Assembly: GCA_905220665.1 (NCBI GenBank)
Contig: CAJNAR010000144.1
Coordinates: 1,046,466 to 1,110,465, forward strand
DNA: 64,000 nucleotides
Origin: Albugo candida
Taxonomy: Eukaryota > Oomycota > Peronosporomycetes > Albuginales > Albuginaceae
Direction: 5' to 3'
Part shown: in pieces, positions 37,301-48,479 of the stretch
Position numbering within the stretch: the first letter of the stretch is position 1
Layout of the letters: every line of letters begins with the position of its first letter
The notes under the pieces: model-generated
The model's input: the letters and a program-made list of their open reading frames with translations, nothing else
Databases searched by the model: none
Told to the model about the DNA's origin: nothing
Position numbers and translations under genes: made by a program

Positions 37301-38860
37301 TACCGCCAAAGCCAAACTTTTCCGGATCAGCTGATAAAGTGCAGCTGGTAGTTCATCCTCCCTGTAGAAGAACTACTCCGTATGTGCTTGATCGCCATCC
37401 CGGTCGTATTTAAGCGAGTTAAAAGACGGTCTTGCTCTAAGTTAAATCGAATCCAGTAGCTTCTTTTCCTTTATTTCACAAGGATCAGCTGATTTGGCCT
37501 CGGCGCTATATAGAGCGCCCATAATAGCACCCCAATGATCTCTAAAGTCGTCAATCAGGTTCGATGTTACGGTGCCACATGTTTGGTGACATTTTCGATC
37601 GGCACGCGACGACAGGAACTATCCGGAGGGGAAAAAAATGCTTGGAGGAGTTCTTGATATGATTTACAAGATGTTTAAAGCTCTTATCTTGGTTGTATTT
37701 GGCATCTTTTTCGACCGATCGAGACTCGATTCGTAAAAATGCCGTGACTGATTGGTGTCTTGAGTGCGATATCGAGCTTCTGCAGCTTCCAAAACACGCT
37801 GGCTAGACCCAACATCACCTCGGCTATCTTGTACGATCTTTTCACAATCCCTTGGAGGTGTTTTTTTCGTCTTCCGAGTCCCCCACATGTTTCCGGAATT
37901 CGAAGTTGTCCGCAATTGTTCCAGCACCTGATTTGCTTCCAATTTGATTTCTTCGACAACTTAAGGATATCCAAATAGTCGTAATGAGCATTTCCAATAT
38001 CCACGACCCGTAGATTGATTTGGATTTTCAAAAGTTACTTTTTGTGCCAGATGATTTCCCGCATGTCGTGGACGAAAATACTCAGAGGTTTTGTATACCA
38101 TATTGAATAGCTCTCACCCGACATGCAGATACAATCTAGTCGATCCTTGCGCGATAATGCTCCTGTAAATACTTTTTCAGTCGGATGTTAGCTTCGCCAA
38201 GCGTCTATCACAACCAACTTTGAAATCCATATCAAACACCTTAATCAACTTGATTTGTGTTGAATTGTTCCACTCGAAGCATCGAAAGCTGGTGCGAGTG
38301 GTGTAAGAAGCCACCAAACACGCGATTTGTTGCGATCCATTCGAAAGTGTTGGAGAGCAATAACTCGTAGAAAATTACCCTTTCCTTGGCCCGCACCGGT
38401 GCATATACATCGTGAATATACACCGGTGCATCGTGAATGAGAAGACGCAGAATCAAATAACGATTTCGAATGCTTCGTTAGCTGATTTCTTCAGCTATTG
38501 AATAACCAGGAAACTACGAACGAAGGATTGTCATGATGCCGCCACTGCGGTTTTGCGTCGGATGAGAAAAGCCCTGTTGGGGTCATTGAAAAACATATTG
38601 TGTTTCATTTTTGAATGGAATAAGAACTGAAATGAATCCAGTTGGTTGTGGTCGTGAAAGTTGCTTCTTGAACACAACAAATAGAGTGTTGTGATAGGAC
38701 ATGGTCGATGAAAAGGTGACCTTTGTAGACATTCACTCCGAGTGCTGAGATATTGTTCCATGTTGAAATAATCGAGCAGACCTTAGCATTCACGCTGAAG
38801 TGGACCAGCAATCACCTTCTTGTCTCCATCTTGAATGGAGATCTTTAGTGTTGCTAATTC
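34309..38860 (-). mobile_element. LINE copy 2, degenerate
   Basis: Same family and orientation as 27845-31904, with an identical 3' end sequence and parallel order of motifs. Visible fragments include the endonuclease start region (TWNNISALGVNVYKG, about 38605-38811), an endonuclease middle with VFGG (38241-38456), a KKSNWKQIRCWNN-type segment (37684-38031), reverse-transcriptase pieces (about 36165-37290), and an ALHYVWAVGVAN segment near the 3' end. Stops, frameshifts and deletions are much more frequent than in copy 1. It extends further 5' than copy 1. Confidence 0.82.
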
Positions 38861-40990
38861 TTCCGAGAAAAGTATGTTCTGAGGGAGAGCTCGTCGATAT
38901 TACTACAGAAAACCCCTCGCCATTTACCTCCAAACCATTGGGACCGACACTTGATGCCTACCTCTGAGCGTGACAACGATAGTAGCACACTGATTGGCAA
39001 TAGTCGGCAATGGATCCCTGGAAGCAAAAAATCACTGGCCAATCTATGAGATATTGGACCCAGTGATCTTTTGAGTAAAGGGTGAGGACAGTGGACATGA
39101 GCAGGAGTTCCATCATGACTAGAGCTTTCGTTGCTCTTGTCAAACCGAATACATTTCCGGCACCATCCTCCACCATATGCTATCGTCATGAACATCACGT
39201 TACATTTTGATAGAACTTTCCCACCAACTTGTCGACTCCATCATGTCACAAACATAACATCTTTATAAAAAATCATGACCAGTGAATGCTCGATTGACCA
39301 GCAGTAGATGCGCAACGTCGACTAATGATTTATCAGTGGACTCCATACAGGCAAGTAGTAAACCATTCGTAGCCATCGATGGATCGCCTGTACAGTTTTG
39401 TCTATATTCGTGCTGAACTGAATCAGCCTGCGCACATGTTCTATGTGTCCTTCAGCTTGGACCAGCTTGTCCGGTCTGATGGTGTGGAAAGCATTTAGTT
39501 GGTCGTTTAGCTTTTTTAACGTTCGTGTAGCGATTTCAAAATAAAAAGAACAGCCTCTTTGAAATGGCTACTTCTTCTGGTATCCGTGTTTTCATGGTAT
39601 TAAATTGCACCCTTGTTCCATGCTCCGGATTGCCAACCCCTTCCACATCTCTTCTCCTCCATTCTCGCGAGAACAGAGATATAATTCTTGGCCGCCAAAC
39701 CAGGCAGAGCACTCGGGCGTGCTTTCGATACCATGTGTCGAAATGGCTATACACCGTGACTTTTTTCACACAAACGAACCACCTGCATGGTTATATACCC
39801 ATCCCACTCTACTGGTTCCGATAATTCTCGTGGAGATGCTCTTCCCTCAAGATGTAGTAGTGGAAGGGATGCTTGCGGGAGTTGTGGTGTGCCCGGTGGT
39901 ATGATACCCGGAGAAAAGTTGAACTTCAACGATATTTGGTCGGATAGTTTTCGCTGAAATATCTTTTCGCCTCTTTTATATTCCGAATCGGCAAATTCAT
40001 GGTTTTGAGTTGACCACAGATGCCGTTTTTGGTGTTGGCTCCTTTGGTTTAGGATCTGGAGCCGAGGGTGTATCAGAGGCTCCTAATTCGAAACATTATG
40101 GCTCCGTTGACCGAAACGTGGTCGATCTGTCGGGATCGTAGCAATCTTCCCCGTACAGGAAAGACTTGCTTGCCGAAGGCGATTTGCTCGCATACCTTCC
40201 CAGCAGGTATCAATGCTTGGGGCACGTGAATGACGCAAAGTAAAGTCACTACGTCGACATAAGAACTCCTTTTGAGGAATTTGGTTCTCGAAAAGTATCG
40301 AGAAGGATGCCACACTTCTTGTTGTGGAGAGATTTCAAAATACTCTGAAGCTCACTTTCCAGACCGACTCCAAAAACGTCTAGATACGTTATAAAGTCTC
40401 GTACTCTTCAAAGTAGTGCTTTTAACCCACAACGGTGACCGACTAGCCCTGCAACTGTTAAATCGCGTCGGTGTACACAACCACCACTCTCAAATTATCC
40501 CAATCTGGCTACTAATCAAGAAAAATTCGAAATCCGGGTTACCTCAATCCCCGATTCGGAATACGGACCAATGCCTCGCCCGTTTACAAATCATCGGAAT
40601 TGCTTTCGCAATGTTGCCAGGCCGTGTGGCCTCGATTTCAGCAGCCACAATGGATCAATCTGGATACTCTATGGCATAAAGTTCAGGTATTGCAGCAATA
40701 TCTGAAACTTTCGGCTTTAGGAGCCCCATGAGGCATTGCGCTTTCGCTTTAGCCTCGTCTTTGTGCAAGGACTCTTGCGACTTAATAATTCTTTCAGAGT
40801 GAGACGTTTGGTCTCGTCCACACTTGTTTGGCACCACCCTGTGACGAAGCATCGACCTTACCACATGTATCACCATTACCACCCCGAAACGTCACACTGG
40901 GGTAAGGGTACTTTTCACGTCATCAACACGGGTGATGACTCATCAACAATCATGCAATCACCCAAAAGCGGCTGACTCATCAGGGTTGTC
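38861..40990 (-). pseudogene. possible ORF1-like upstream part of LINE copy 2
   Basis: Upstream of the endonuclease start, several minus-strand frames continue at the place where a LINE ORF1 would be: a basic helical stretch (IIKSQESLHKDEAKAKAQ, 40655-40882), a segment with IPAGKVCEQIAFGKQVFPVRG (40073-40315), and Pro-rich fragments (39747-39929). I recognise no zinc knuckle with certainty. Assignment to the LINE is by position and shared strand only; it could be unrelated decayed sequence. Confidence 0.35.
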
Positions 40991-41256
40991 ACGTCACTAC
41001 AAGTGGACGCTAAAACCCTTGGTTTTGTCGCTATGTCTGAAAAAATGTTTTTTTCGAGCTGAATCTACTAAATTGGCTAGTTACGTATCAGCTGGCAAAT
41101 CGAGAAGTCACACCGTTCCTAAATATCAACGACTGTCATGGCGGTATGAGAGTATAACAGATCCGAGCAATAGACTTGATCATACGAATAGAACGGAGCC
41201 TATTATTGGTTGATACTGTATTCGATTTCTTCTAACTCGCTGCTATTGTTTTCGCG

Positions 41257-41815
41257 ACTAAGATGCGGAGCTCCCATTTCTTAGCGCTAATACTCACTAG
41301 ATTGATGTCCATATATAGAATCGCACTAACTACGTTCGTACCAACGAAATTCGAGCTATTCCTTCTCTCAGTTTCTACGGGCATAGATCATGAAGCGTGT
41401 CACGAATGCCTCGTAAACTCTTTGGGATATGCAAAATTATACTTGCTTCAAGCGGAAGAAAAGACTTCGGCTTTACTGGGCTGGGATTTATTCAAACGTC
41501 TTGAGTTCGTTTATGTCTTGTTGTCACTGTGCCAAACGTTGCAATATACATGTCGTCCAGCCTACAAATAGCGATATTATTGAGCACAAAATGGCATTTT
41601 CTCAGCTCAGTACACGTCAGAGAAGTCATGAAAACACTGACGCGTTCGTTTTTCTCGTCGGTAGGCCCAATGTCACTTGAAGTGAAAGTGGCAGGATCGT
41701 TTGCGTTAAGTACAGAGTGGAATCACAAGGTCTCAACATCAATGAGTGGAGAAGAATGTAGTATTCCACTCTTTTTCGAAACTATATTCTGCAACCATTA
41801 CCAGGAGACTAAATG
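41257..41815 (+). pseudogene. Cys-rich protein, short first copy
   Basis: Clearly homologous at base level to 46182-46700. Frames carry a hydrophobic N terminus followed by an EACHECLVNSLGYAKLYLLQAEEK segment split across frames and, in another frame, SCCHCAKRCNIHVVQ. The reading frame changes at least once. The homologous second copy continues for about 1.5 kb that is absent here: after 41815 this copy passes almost directly into sequence matching 48380 onward. I therefore read it as a truncated or internally deleted copy. Function unknown. Confidence 0.6.
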
Positions 41816-42010
41816 ATCCTAGCGAGCGTTTGTAAGATAAATAATTTGCTGCACGAACAAGAGAACAGAACTTTGATGCAGAAATAGTTAGTGTGAATTT
41901 TTTGTTCCGAGTCGTGTTCCGAATACAGTAACGCTAGTTAGCCTATTCAGTACGCTTTGGTATAAACTGTGTAATACGTATAACGCAATAGATAAATAGC
42001 TCGAGCATAA

Positions 42011-43730
42011 TCATAACAAGCGACAACACGCCCATAGCGATGAATCGCGGAAAACTTCGCCAAGACTAGGGCCCAACGGTCCGTTATACAAGGATACGTT
42101 GTAGAAGACGCGATCTGAATGACTCAGATACAAGCGTGAAAGGTACCGAGCATCTGTTTTCGCCAGAAATGCATCTGTTGCCACCGTTGGTCGCAGAGAG
42201 ATCGCATTAACGAAAGCCGTCGTGAGAACGCGAGCAATCGAGAAACAGGGTCCATGTCGTATATCGGAAGCGTACTTAATACCATCCAAATGGATCTCTC
42301 GTGAGGGACGCAATGTGCCAATGTGAACAACTGATTAGGAAGCGTACTATTTGGAAGAAGAGTTCATTCAGGATGTACACTCAGTATTTTGAGCCTCTCT
42401 TTCCAAGTACAAGTCCAATGTGGCGACACGGATACTGCTCGAATGGTTACTCGATCCCCTCGTGGTATACGCATTTCCGTGGTACCTTTCGATGAGCACT
42501 TAGTCGTTTGAAAAACCTTTCTCATAGAAAGTTGAACGTTGCTCTCAGATATGAATCAGGCGGAATTTCGACAAAACGCGGTTACCGACATTTCGCAAGA
42601 GGTCTGGATGGATCGGGGAGGAAAGCTTTTCTCACAATGTCGTACAATTTTGCAGGATCAAATAGTATTCGTAGCGTGTAAATGCGTTCTTTCAGGCACA
42701 GAAGCTACTAGAAATCCATTACATCGCTTTCGAAAGTCATTTGGCGTCTTGAGAAACATCATTCTCCTCTGTTTTGGGTACGCGCTTCATCGTTTGAGTC
42801 TCACATGATTCACGATACCAATCGTTGAAACCTCTTTGACGGCCAGGGATACAGAACGAGTAAATAAAAGCTTCTAGTCGATAGCACCGCAACCGCTTCT
42901 CGCTAAGAATCGCATTCCCCATGCTCGACTCTCACCTCCTGGATGATTTGTTTGCGTTTTTGTCAGTTTCGAAACAAGTCGTCTATATATGGCCGAGAGT
43001 TTGATCACCTTACGCGATATTTCCGCTTGTAAAGAGATGTAAATAAAACGATCCTTCTTCACGAGATGCACGTTGTCCACAAACGCGTCCATGTCGAATT
43101 TTTTCTTGGAATCGTCTATTTTCACTCGCCATCTTTCTGCTTTTCCAAGATTGTGCTCAGATCTATAGGCTCTATGATCACGCGGCTGGTGTAGAAATCC
43201 GGATACATGGACGCACCGACCGGCTGATTGGACTCTGTCACACCCTCGACCATCATTCCCTCAGATTGACCGTGATTAATCATGTGAGTAGCTATATGAA
43301 TGGACTTAAGACCTCTTCGGATTGGAGAGGATGAAGCAAGAGGATGCAAGCTCGTGGAGCTATTTTTGAGACTAATGGTTTCCTTGTCGTCAAAAGGAGG
43401 TCATTCTTCACTCAAATTTTTTTCTTAGTGCTACGATTTCTCACTACATTCATATACGTTCTTAATCGATGCAATCAGAGCGTCATGCCCATTTGACCGC
43501 AAGGATGAAATCTGCTGAATCGATTCAACTTGCTCTGAAGTGACTTTAAGGGCGTCGCTGGGATCTTTAATAGATATACCGCTTTATTCAGCGACTGTAC
43601 CATAAAAGCACTCTTACAGCCGTAGAGAAAAGTAGAATTGCTGAGATGTATTATGAATCGAATCAAGTGCTCAGTTATCTTTTCACAAGGTACGCCTCGG
43701 AGTTGTAGCAGCATGTACATCTATAAAAAG
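42011..43730 (-). pseudogene. bromodomain/PHD-finger protein, first copy, broken
   Basis: Minus-strand fragments align with those at 48480-50800. In minus order: a YGCKSAFMVQSLNKAV segment (43475-43720), a bromodomain-like block with SMYPDFYTSRVIIEPIDLS, then a DDSKKKFDMDAFVDNV stretch (43122-43349 and 42874-43125), and a PHD-like piece with LRCYRLEAFIYSFC (42737-42922) whose zinc residues are partly lost. Homology ends at about 43730, so the 5' part of the gene is absent. Several frame changes indicate a pseudogene. Confidence 0.6.
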
Positions 43731-44034
43731 ACCAGTGTTCGTGGAACGCTGGAGTAGAGTAGCTATTCTCTTTATGCGAAGAATTTGATCGAGTACACAA
43801 TCTGGGAAATGGAACTAGGAATGGATGTAAATGGGATATTTGTTATCGGTGCTACGATTTTTTTTCTGTCTCTTTACTAACAGCCAAAGCTTGGAGACGC
43901 GTAGCTTCTGGAGAGACGAAATTATGTATACGATACACACGTCATGTATCCACTCACAAATTGTGATATTAAGCATTTGACGAAAGTGTACTCGTGGAGG
44001 CATAATGTGTGGAAATGTAGACCATGTGAGCGAT

Positions 44035-44555
44035 TCAGCTTGGACCATGTGAGCGGTTCACCATACCGCTATTTTTCTTCTTGTTGGCACGTTTCTTGCA
44101 AATCGATGGGCGTAGCGAAGATTGTACCCCAGTGGCACAGAAGCCAACCTTGCACCATGGCCACTTCCTCTGTCTGATCTGTTCCATTGCTTTTTTATCA
44201 TCAAGCCCTTTTGCTGCCTCCCCCCTGAATAAAAGTGACAAAATAAATCAAAGAATTTGACGAATTTTGATCACCGCAGATCATTTCATATGTCGATTGA
44301 AGTGTGTTGCCAATAGGCCAATGTACCTGATACCTACAATATATGTAAATCGAAGGTACGGTTCTACATGGTCCGACATGGAAAGGAGGGTTTTGAGTGT
44401 TCACTACATCCGTCTGCAGCACGAATATCACTAATTGATTTAGAATGTCGACTCAAGTGATAGTCCCATTTCTTACGTGCTACTGAACACTGAGACATAG
44501 AACCAGTATTCTCCTCTAGACGTTGAGCTCGGCGGGAGCGTTGATTGGTGATCAA
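44035..44555 (-). CDS. possible small multi-exon gene, unknown function
   Basis: A minus-strand ATG frame from 44555 (RRAQRLEENTGSMSQC segment) can be joined through a very short 34-base GT...AG gap (44334-44367) to an exon reading YQVHWPIGNTLQSTYEMICGD. A further join with a weak donor reaches KKAMEQIRQRKWPWCKVGFC and a Lys-rich end (stop at 44035). The parts read like one charged protein with Cys residues, but the splice sites are weak and the gaps short. I do not recognise a domain. It lies between the two copies of the duplicated pair and is not itself duplicated. Confidence 0.25.
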
Positions 44556-46181
44556 TTCTTCATTTAGTTTGTAATGGAGAGCATGTATGGCAGTATGTGG
44601 TTTGTCACTCGGTGCAAATTAAGAATGTCTGAATCTTTATCGGAATGAACAGCTGAACGTCGTTAGTTTATTCTACGAACATGACTATGTCTTGATAATG
44701 AATTTTTGATCTGCTGAACAAAATGCATGACTTTCTGTGTTTCGTTTGTTGATGGGTGCTGTCTTGATTTTATGCACATTTAAAGTATCAGTCCTGAGAG
44801 AAAAAACGTTCATCGTTTGATGGCGACGTACGAAGAGCTATCAGAATTTGAATTTCTTGATATCTTTGAAAATCTTGTGTACTCGCAAACCTGCCGTATT
44901 GTCAAGTGAGACCTTTTCCACCAGTACAGTTACATTACTGCCGTTTTGATTGGATCAGTTGTCGAACAATCAGTATCGTCATACACTATGAAGGAAATCA
45001 ATAAGCTTTTTCTAATCGCTTGTAATCTCTTGTAAAGCCAAAATCAAGTCTTAGTGGGACTCATAAGAGCATATTCTTTTACAGGGCTGAATCCGGAATC
45101 ATTCCGGGTACTTTATCCTTTCATACAGCATTTTCTTTCATGCAGTTAGTGGATTGAATGATTCACAACTTTCCAAAACAAGCGAAATCGGGCAACTTGC
45201 GATGCAACTGGGATGGTATTGTGTCGCCACTTATATGCTCGCACCATCCATCTTCTTCAGTATCAATAAATCAATCTATTCATGTCTTAACTGTATGGGC
45301 GAGGGTCATATGTATGAACCGACTACCGCCATATCAATTAAGCATACATTTTGCGATGTTGTCTTGAGATTCGTGATCAAGTGCCCCTAGAAACCAACAA
45401 AAAATATTAGAAAACCCATGCAATCATACAAACGTAGATGGTAGAAGTTATAGACATTAAAGTGATTATGATCAACTCCTTGAAGCAGTAGAAAAAGAGT
45501 ATAGCGGTAAAGAGGGAGGGTGGACGCACGAGCAAGATTTCATCGAATATAAGACTCCTATGTGGCTTGTTTCCATCAACATCTGGTACTGGATAGGTTC
45601 CTATTCAAATTAGGGTGCAAAGGGTGCTATCTGTACGTGTTGGTTACGATGAATGCAATTTCGTGCAGAAAATCTAGACTAGTGCTAGGATGATAAGTGA
45701 TGTCAGCGAAAACGAGTCATTGTTTGAGTAGAAGAGTCACGATACTCTGCCAATGCATACATCGGCATACGTTGAATGCTACTCCTGAGTGCTAGGCTAG
45801 AGCACAAGATGTTTGTCGAACAGACCGTCTACTTCTCTTAATTGAGTAGGGATTTGGGAATAATTGGATCCAATATCAAAGCTCAGTCAGATGCACCCTG
45901 CCGACAGAAATGCAAATTTTGCAAAACTCGAAATACTATGTTCTTGATGTATGTATTCTAGATACATTCTTTGTGGGACAACACTTCATCTGATAATAGT
46001 ATGTACGCATCAGTTCGTACGATTTCATGTATCCTCAATATTAATAGTAAGCGTGCAGGGCTGATTATATCCTACGGTAGCATTACCTTACCAAAAGCTG
46101 AAGTCTATGATTGGTCAATAAAAATTCTGCTCTCTCGTACGTCATTCGTAGTATTGCCCGCAAATACACACTGAATTTGAA
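44556..46181. other. intergenic region
   Basis: No supported gene. Short frames at 45154-45390 and 45971-46174 lack domain features. The right end begins to match the region before 41257 weakly. Confidence 0.4.
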
Positions 46182-48211
46182 TATGCCGATTTCCAGTTTG
46201 AGCGCATTACTTCTCACTGGGCTGATGGCTATGAATAAAATCGCACTACCTAGCTACGTACGAACGGAGTCCGGGCTGTTCCACCTCTCTGTTTTCCACG
46301 AGTGTAGATCATGCACTGTGCCACCAATGCCTGGTAAACTCGTTGGGATGTGCAAAATTATATTTGCTACAAGTGGAAGAAAAATTGCGAGTTTAATGGG
46401 TAGAGGGTCGTTCAGATATCTTAAGTTCGTTTTTGTCCTATTGCCACGAAAAAGCTCGTTGCACATTACGTGTCCTTCAGTCAACGAATGACGATATTGT
46501 TGAGCCCAAAATGGCAATTTCTCAGACACGTCAGAGAAGTTTCGAGAACAATGAGACGGCGCTTTTCTCGTTGGTAGACTTGATGTCATTTGAAGTGATA
46601 TTGTTGAGGCGGTTCGTGCTGGACAGAGACTGGAAACACGATTTCTCAACATTGATGCTTAAAAAAGGTGGCATTCCAGTCTTTTCCGGAATAGATATAA
46701 ATATAGAAGCTCGTACGAATAAAAAAACGTTATTCTTGAACCAGTCCCAGAGAAAGATTTGGAAAGAAACATGCAGAACCCGGAAGGCGACTCATCAATC
46801 AAATGCATGATCATCCCTGGTATTTCAAGTGATGCTGTATGCCGAGAATGCTTAGCTATGCACAGTAAATGGTTCGCTGTTCGAAGCTACTTATTATCCT
46901 ATGTTTCAAGGCGACATTCAGCCGAGGTCCTCGTATTTCCCAGCGATTACGCATCATCCGACGTAGTAACTAATTGCCGAAAGAAGTTATGTTTGAATGT
47001 ATTCAGTTGGGATCTGAGTGACTGCCAAGTCATGGACTCAATATTTTCAAGGCATCGCAAATTGCTGGAAGTGCATCAAAAGACGTGTGGGTTGAATGGA
47101 GAGCATCAGATCTGTAATGAGAATACGATGGATTTGAATAGAATAAGACAGGTACTTGATGTAATTGCATTGGAAAGAATGCATAGAGCTAGCAGAAGTT
47201 CTGAACCTCTTCACGCTCCATTCGCTTTTTCGAATACACTGAAAATGTTGCGTACCAAAGAGACCCTTTGTATAAATACTACTCTACGTAGAGACAAAAA
47301 ATGGAAATGTATTGAATGTATCCTCAAAGATGCGGGAGGTGCTCGGCTGGTAATTGTTTCGTCTTTGCGGTATGCAATGATTCTAACGTCTGACATCAAA
47401 AGAAGATTGGAATGTTCCATGTGCGGTAATACGATTCTGGAAGATTCAGGAAGGTGTCACCAGTACCGTGATGAGTCTGTCGTGAACATAGAGACATATC
47501 CGAAGCCGTCTGATAATGAGGTGCTTGATGAACGGATGAACAATTGTATTGTTTTTTTACTACGCGTTGGATCGTCGAGTCCGTTGTCTTCAATAAATGA
47601 AAAATGCTTTTTCAACAACAAAAGTCCCTTATGTCCTCACTAAAACGTCATCGCTAGTTGACACTTCAAAAGTTGGCTCATTACCAGCAGGGTCATTACA
47701 AGAGCTTTTGGCATGTCATGATCATACCAAATGCGCCCGGCTACAAAAGGTCCCCTATCATTTCTGTTCTGAACATGCAGCTTTCTTATCAGTAAATACA
47801 TTTGAATCGGTTGGACGAGATGCTACCATGACGTATACACAGATAGAGACTCCAGTGGGTATTTGGCCTCCTCAGAAGCATTATGTCCTCATGTCGCATT
47901 CCAAATCAGGACGTGTGCCAAACTTATTTCCCTTGTATTCTAATAGACTTGCCTTGGTACAGTTTGAATATGTGAGGTCTACATTTAAAGATTGTGCAAA
48001 ATGTCTTCTTGAGCACATCGAAGTATTATTCGCTTACAACGCCGACTATACGTCTGCTGGGTATGTTTGGATGCGTCCAACACCGTCTAATATTCTTCGG
48101 AATTGTGTTGGAAAACATTGCTCAAGTCTAAGCTATGATGGTGACCGAAAACAACTTGAGCGTCCTGTTGGCATCCGACAGCTAACAAGATCGGATATCT
48201 GCATGTCCTGA
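46182..48211 (+). pseudogene. Cys-x2-Cys-rich protein, longer second copy (gene or recent pseudogene)
   Basis: The frame order is 46182-46491, then 46433-46810, 46759-47643 and 47597-48211. The third-to-fourth switch can be explained by a 79-base intron (47546-47624, GTATTG...AAAAG) that restores the frame. The earlier switches have no convincing introns, and one stop lies near 46394. The product would have a hydrophobic N terminus and repeated short Cys pairs: a HECRSC-type pair, VCRECLAMHSKW, KWKCIECILKDAGG, RLECSMCGNTI and DCAKCLLEH. These look like degenerate zinc-binding knuckles, but I cannot name the family. The last two frames (500 codons together) are long and clean, so the 3' part may still be a gene. 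Confidence 0.5.
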
Positions 48212-48479
48212 CACGTTTTTGAACTGAACCGTGATGAAGGACGAAAAAATGTAGCAGTTGATTCTACAAGCAAATACGTCTACATTTCCTTCATGCAAAT
48301 TCTTCGGGCGAAGTTACTGGAACAAAATGATTTTAGCTAGCCTTTCAGATCTGAGTCATTTTCTGCAGGAATAAAGAAACAACGTTTTTGATACTGGATC
48401 AGTTTGACTTTTCGCAGCGTGAGTGCCGAATAACTGCAACGTTAGCTACACTATTCAACACGCTTTAGTGTATACTGTA

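Noticed and set aside
44022..44062. Short direct repeat GACCATGTGAGCG
   Set aside because: Two copies only; likely local slippage.
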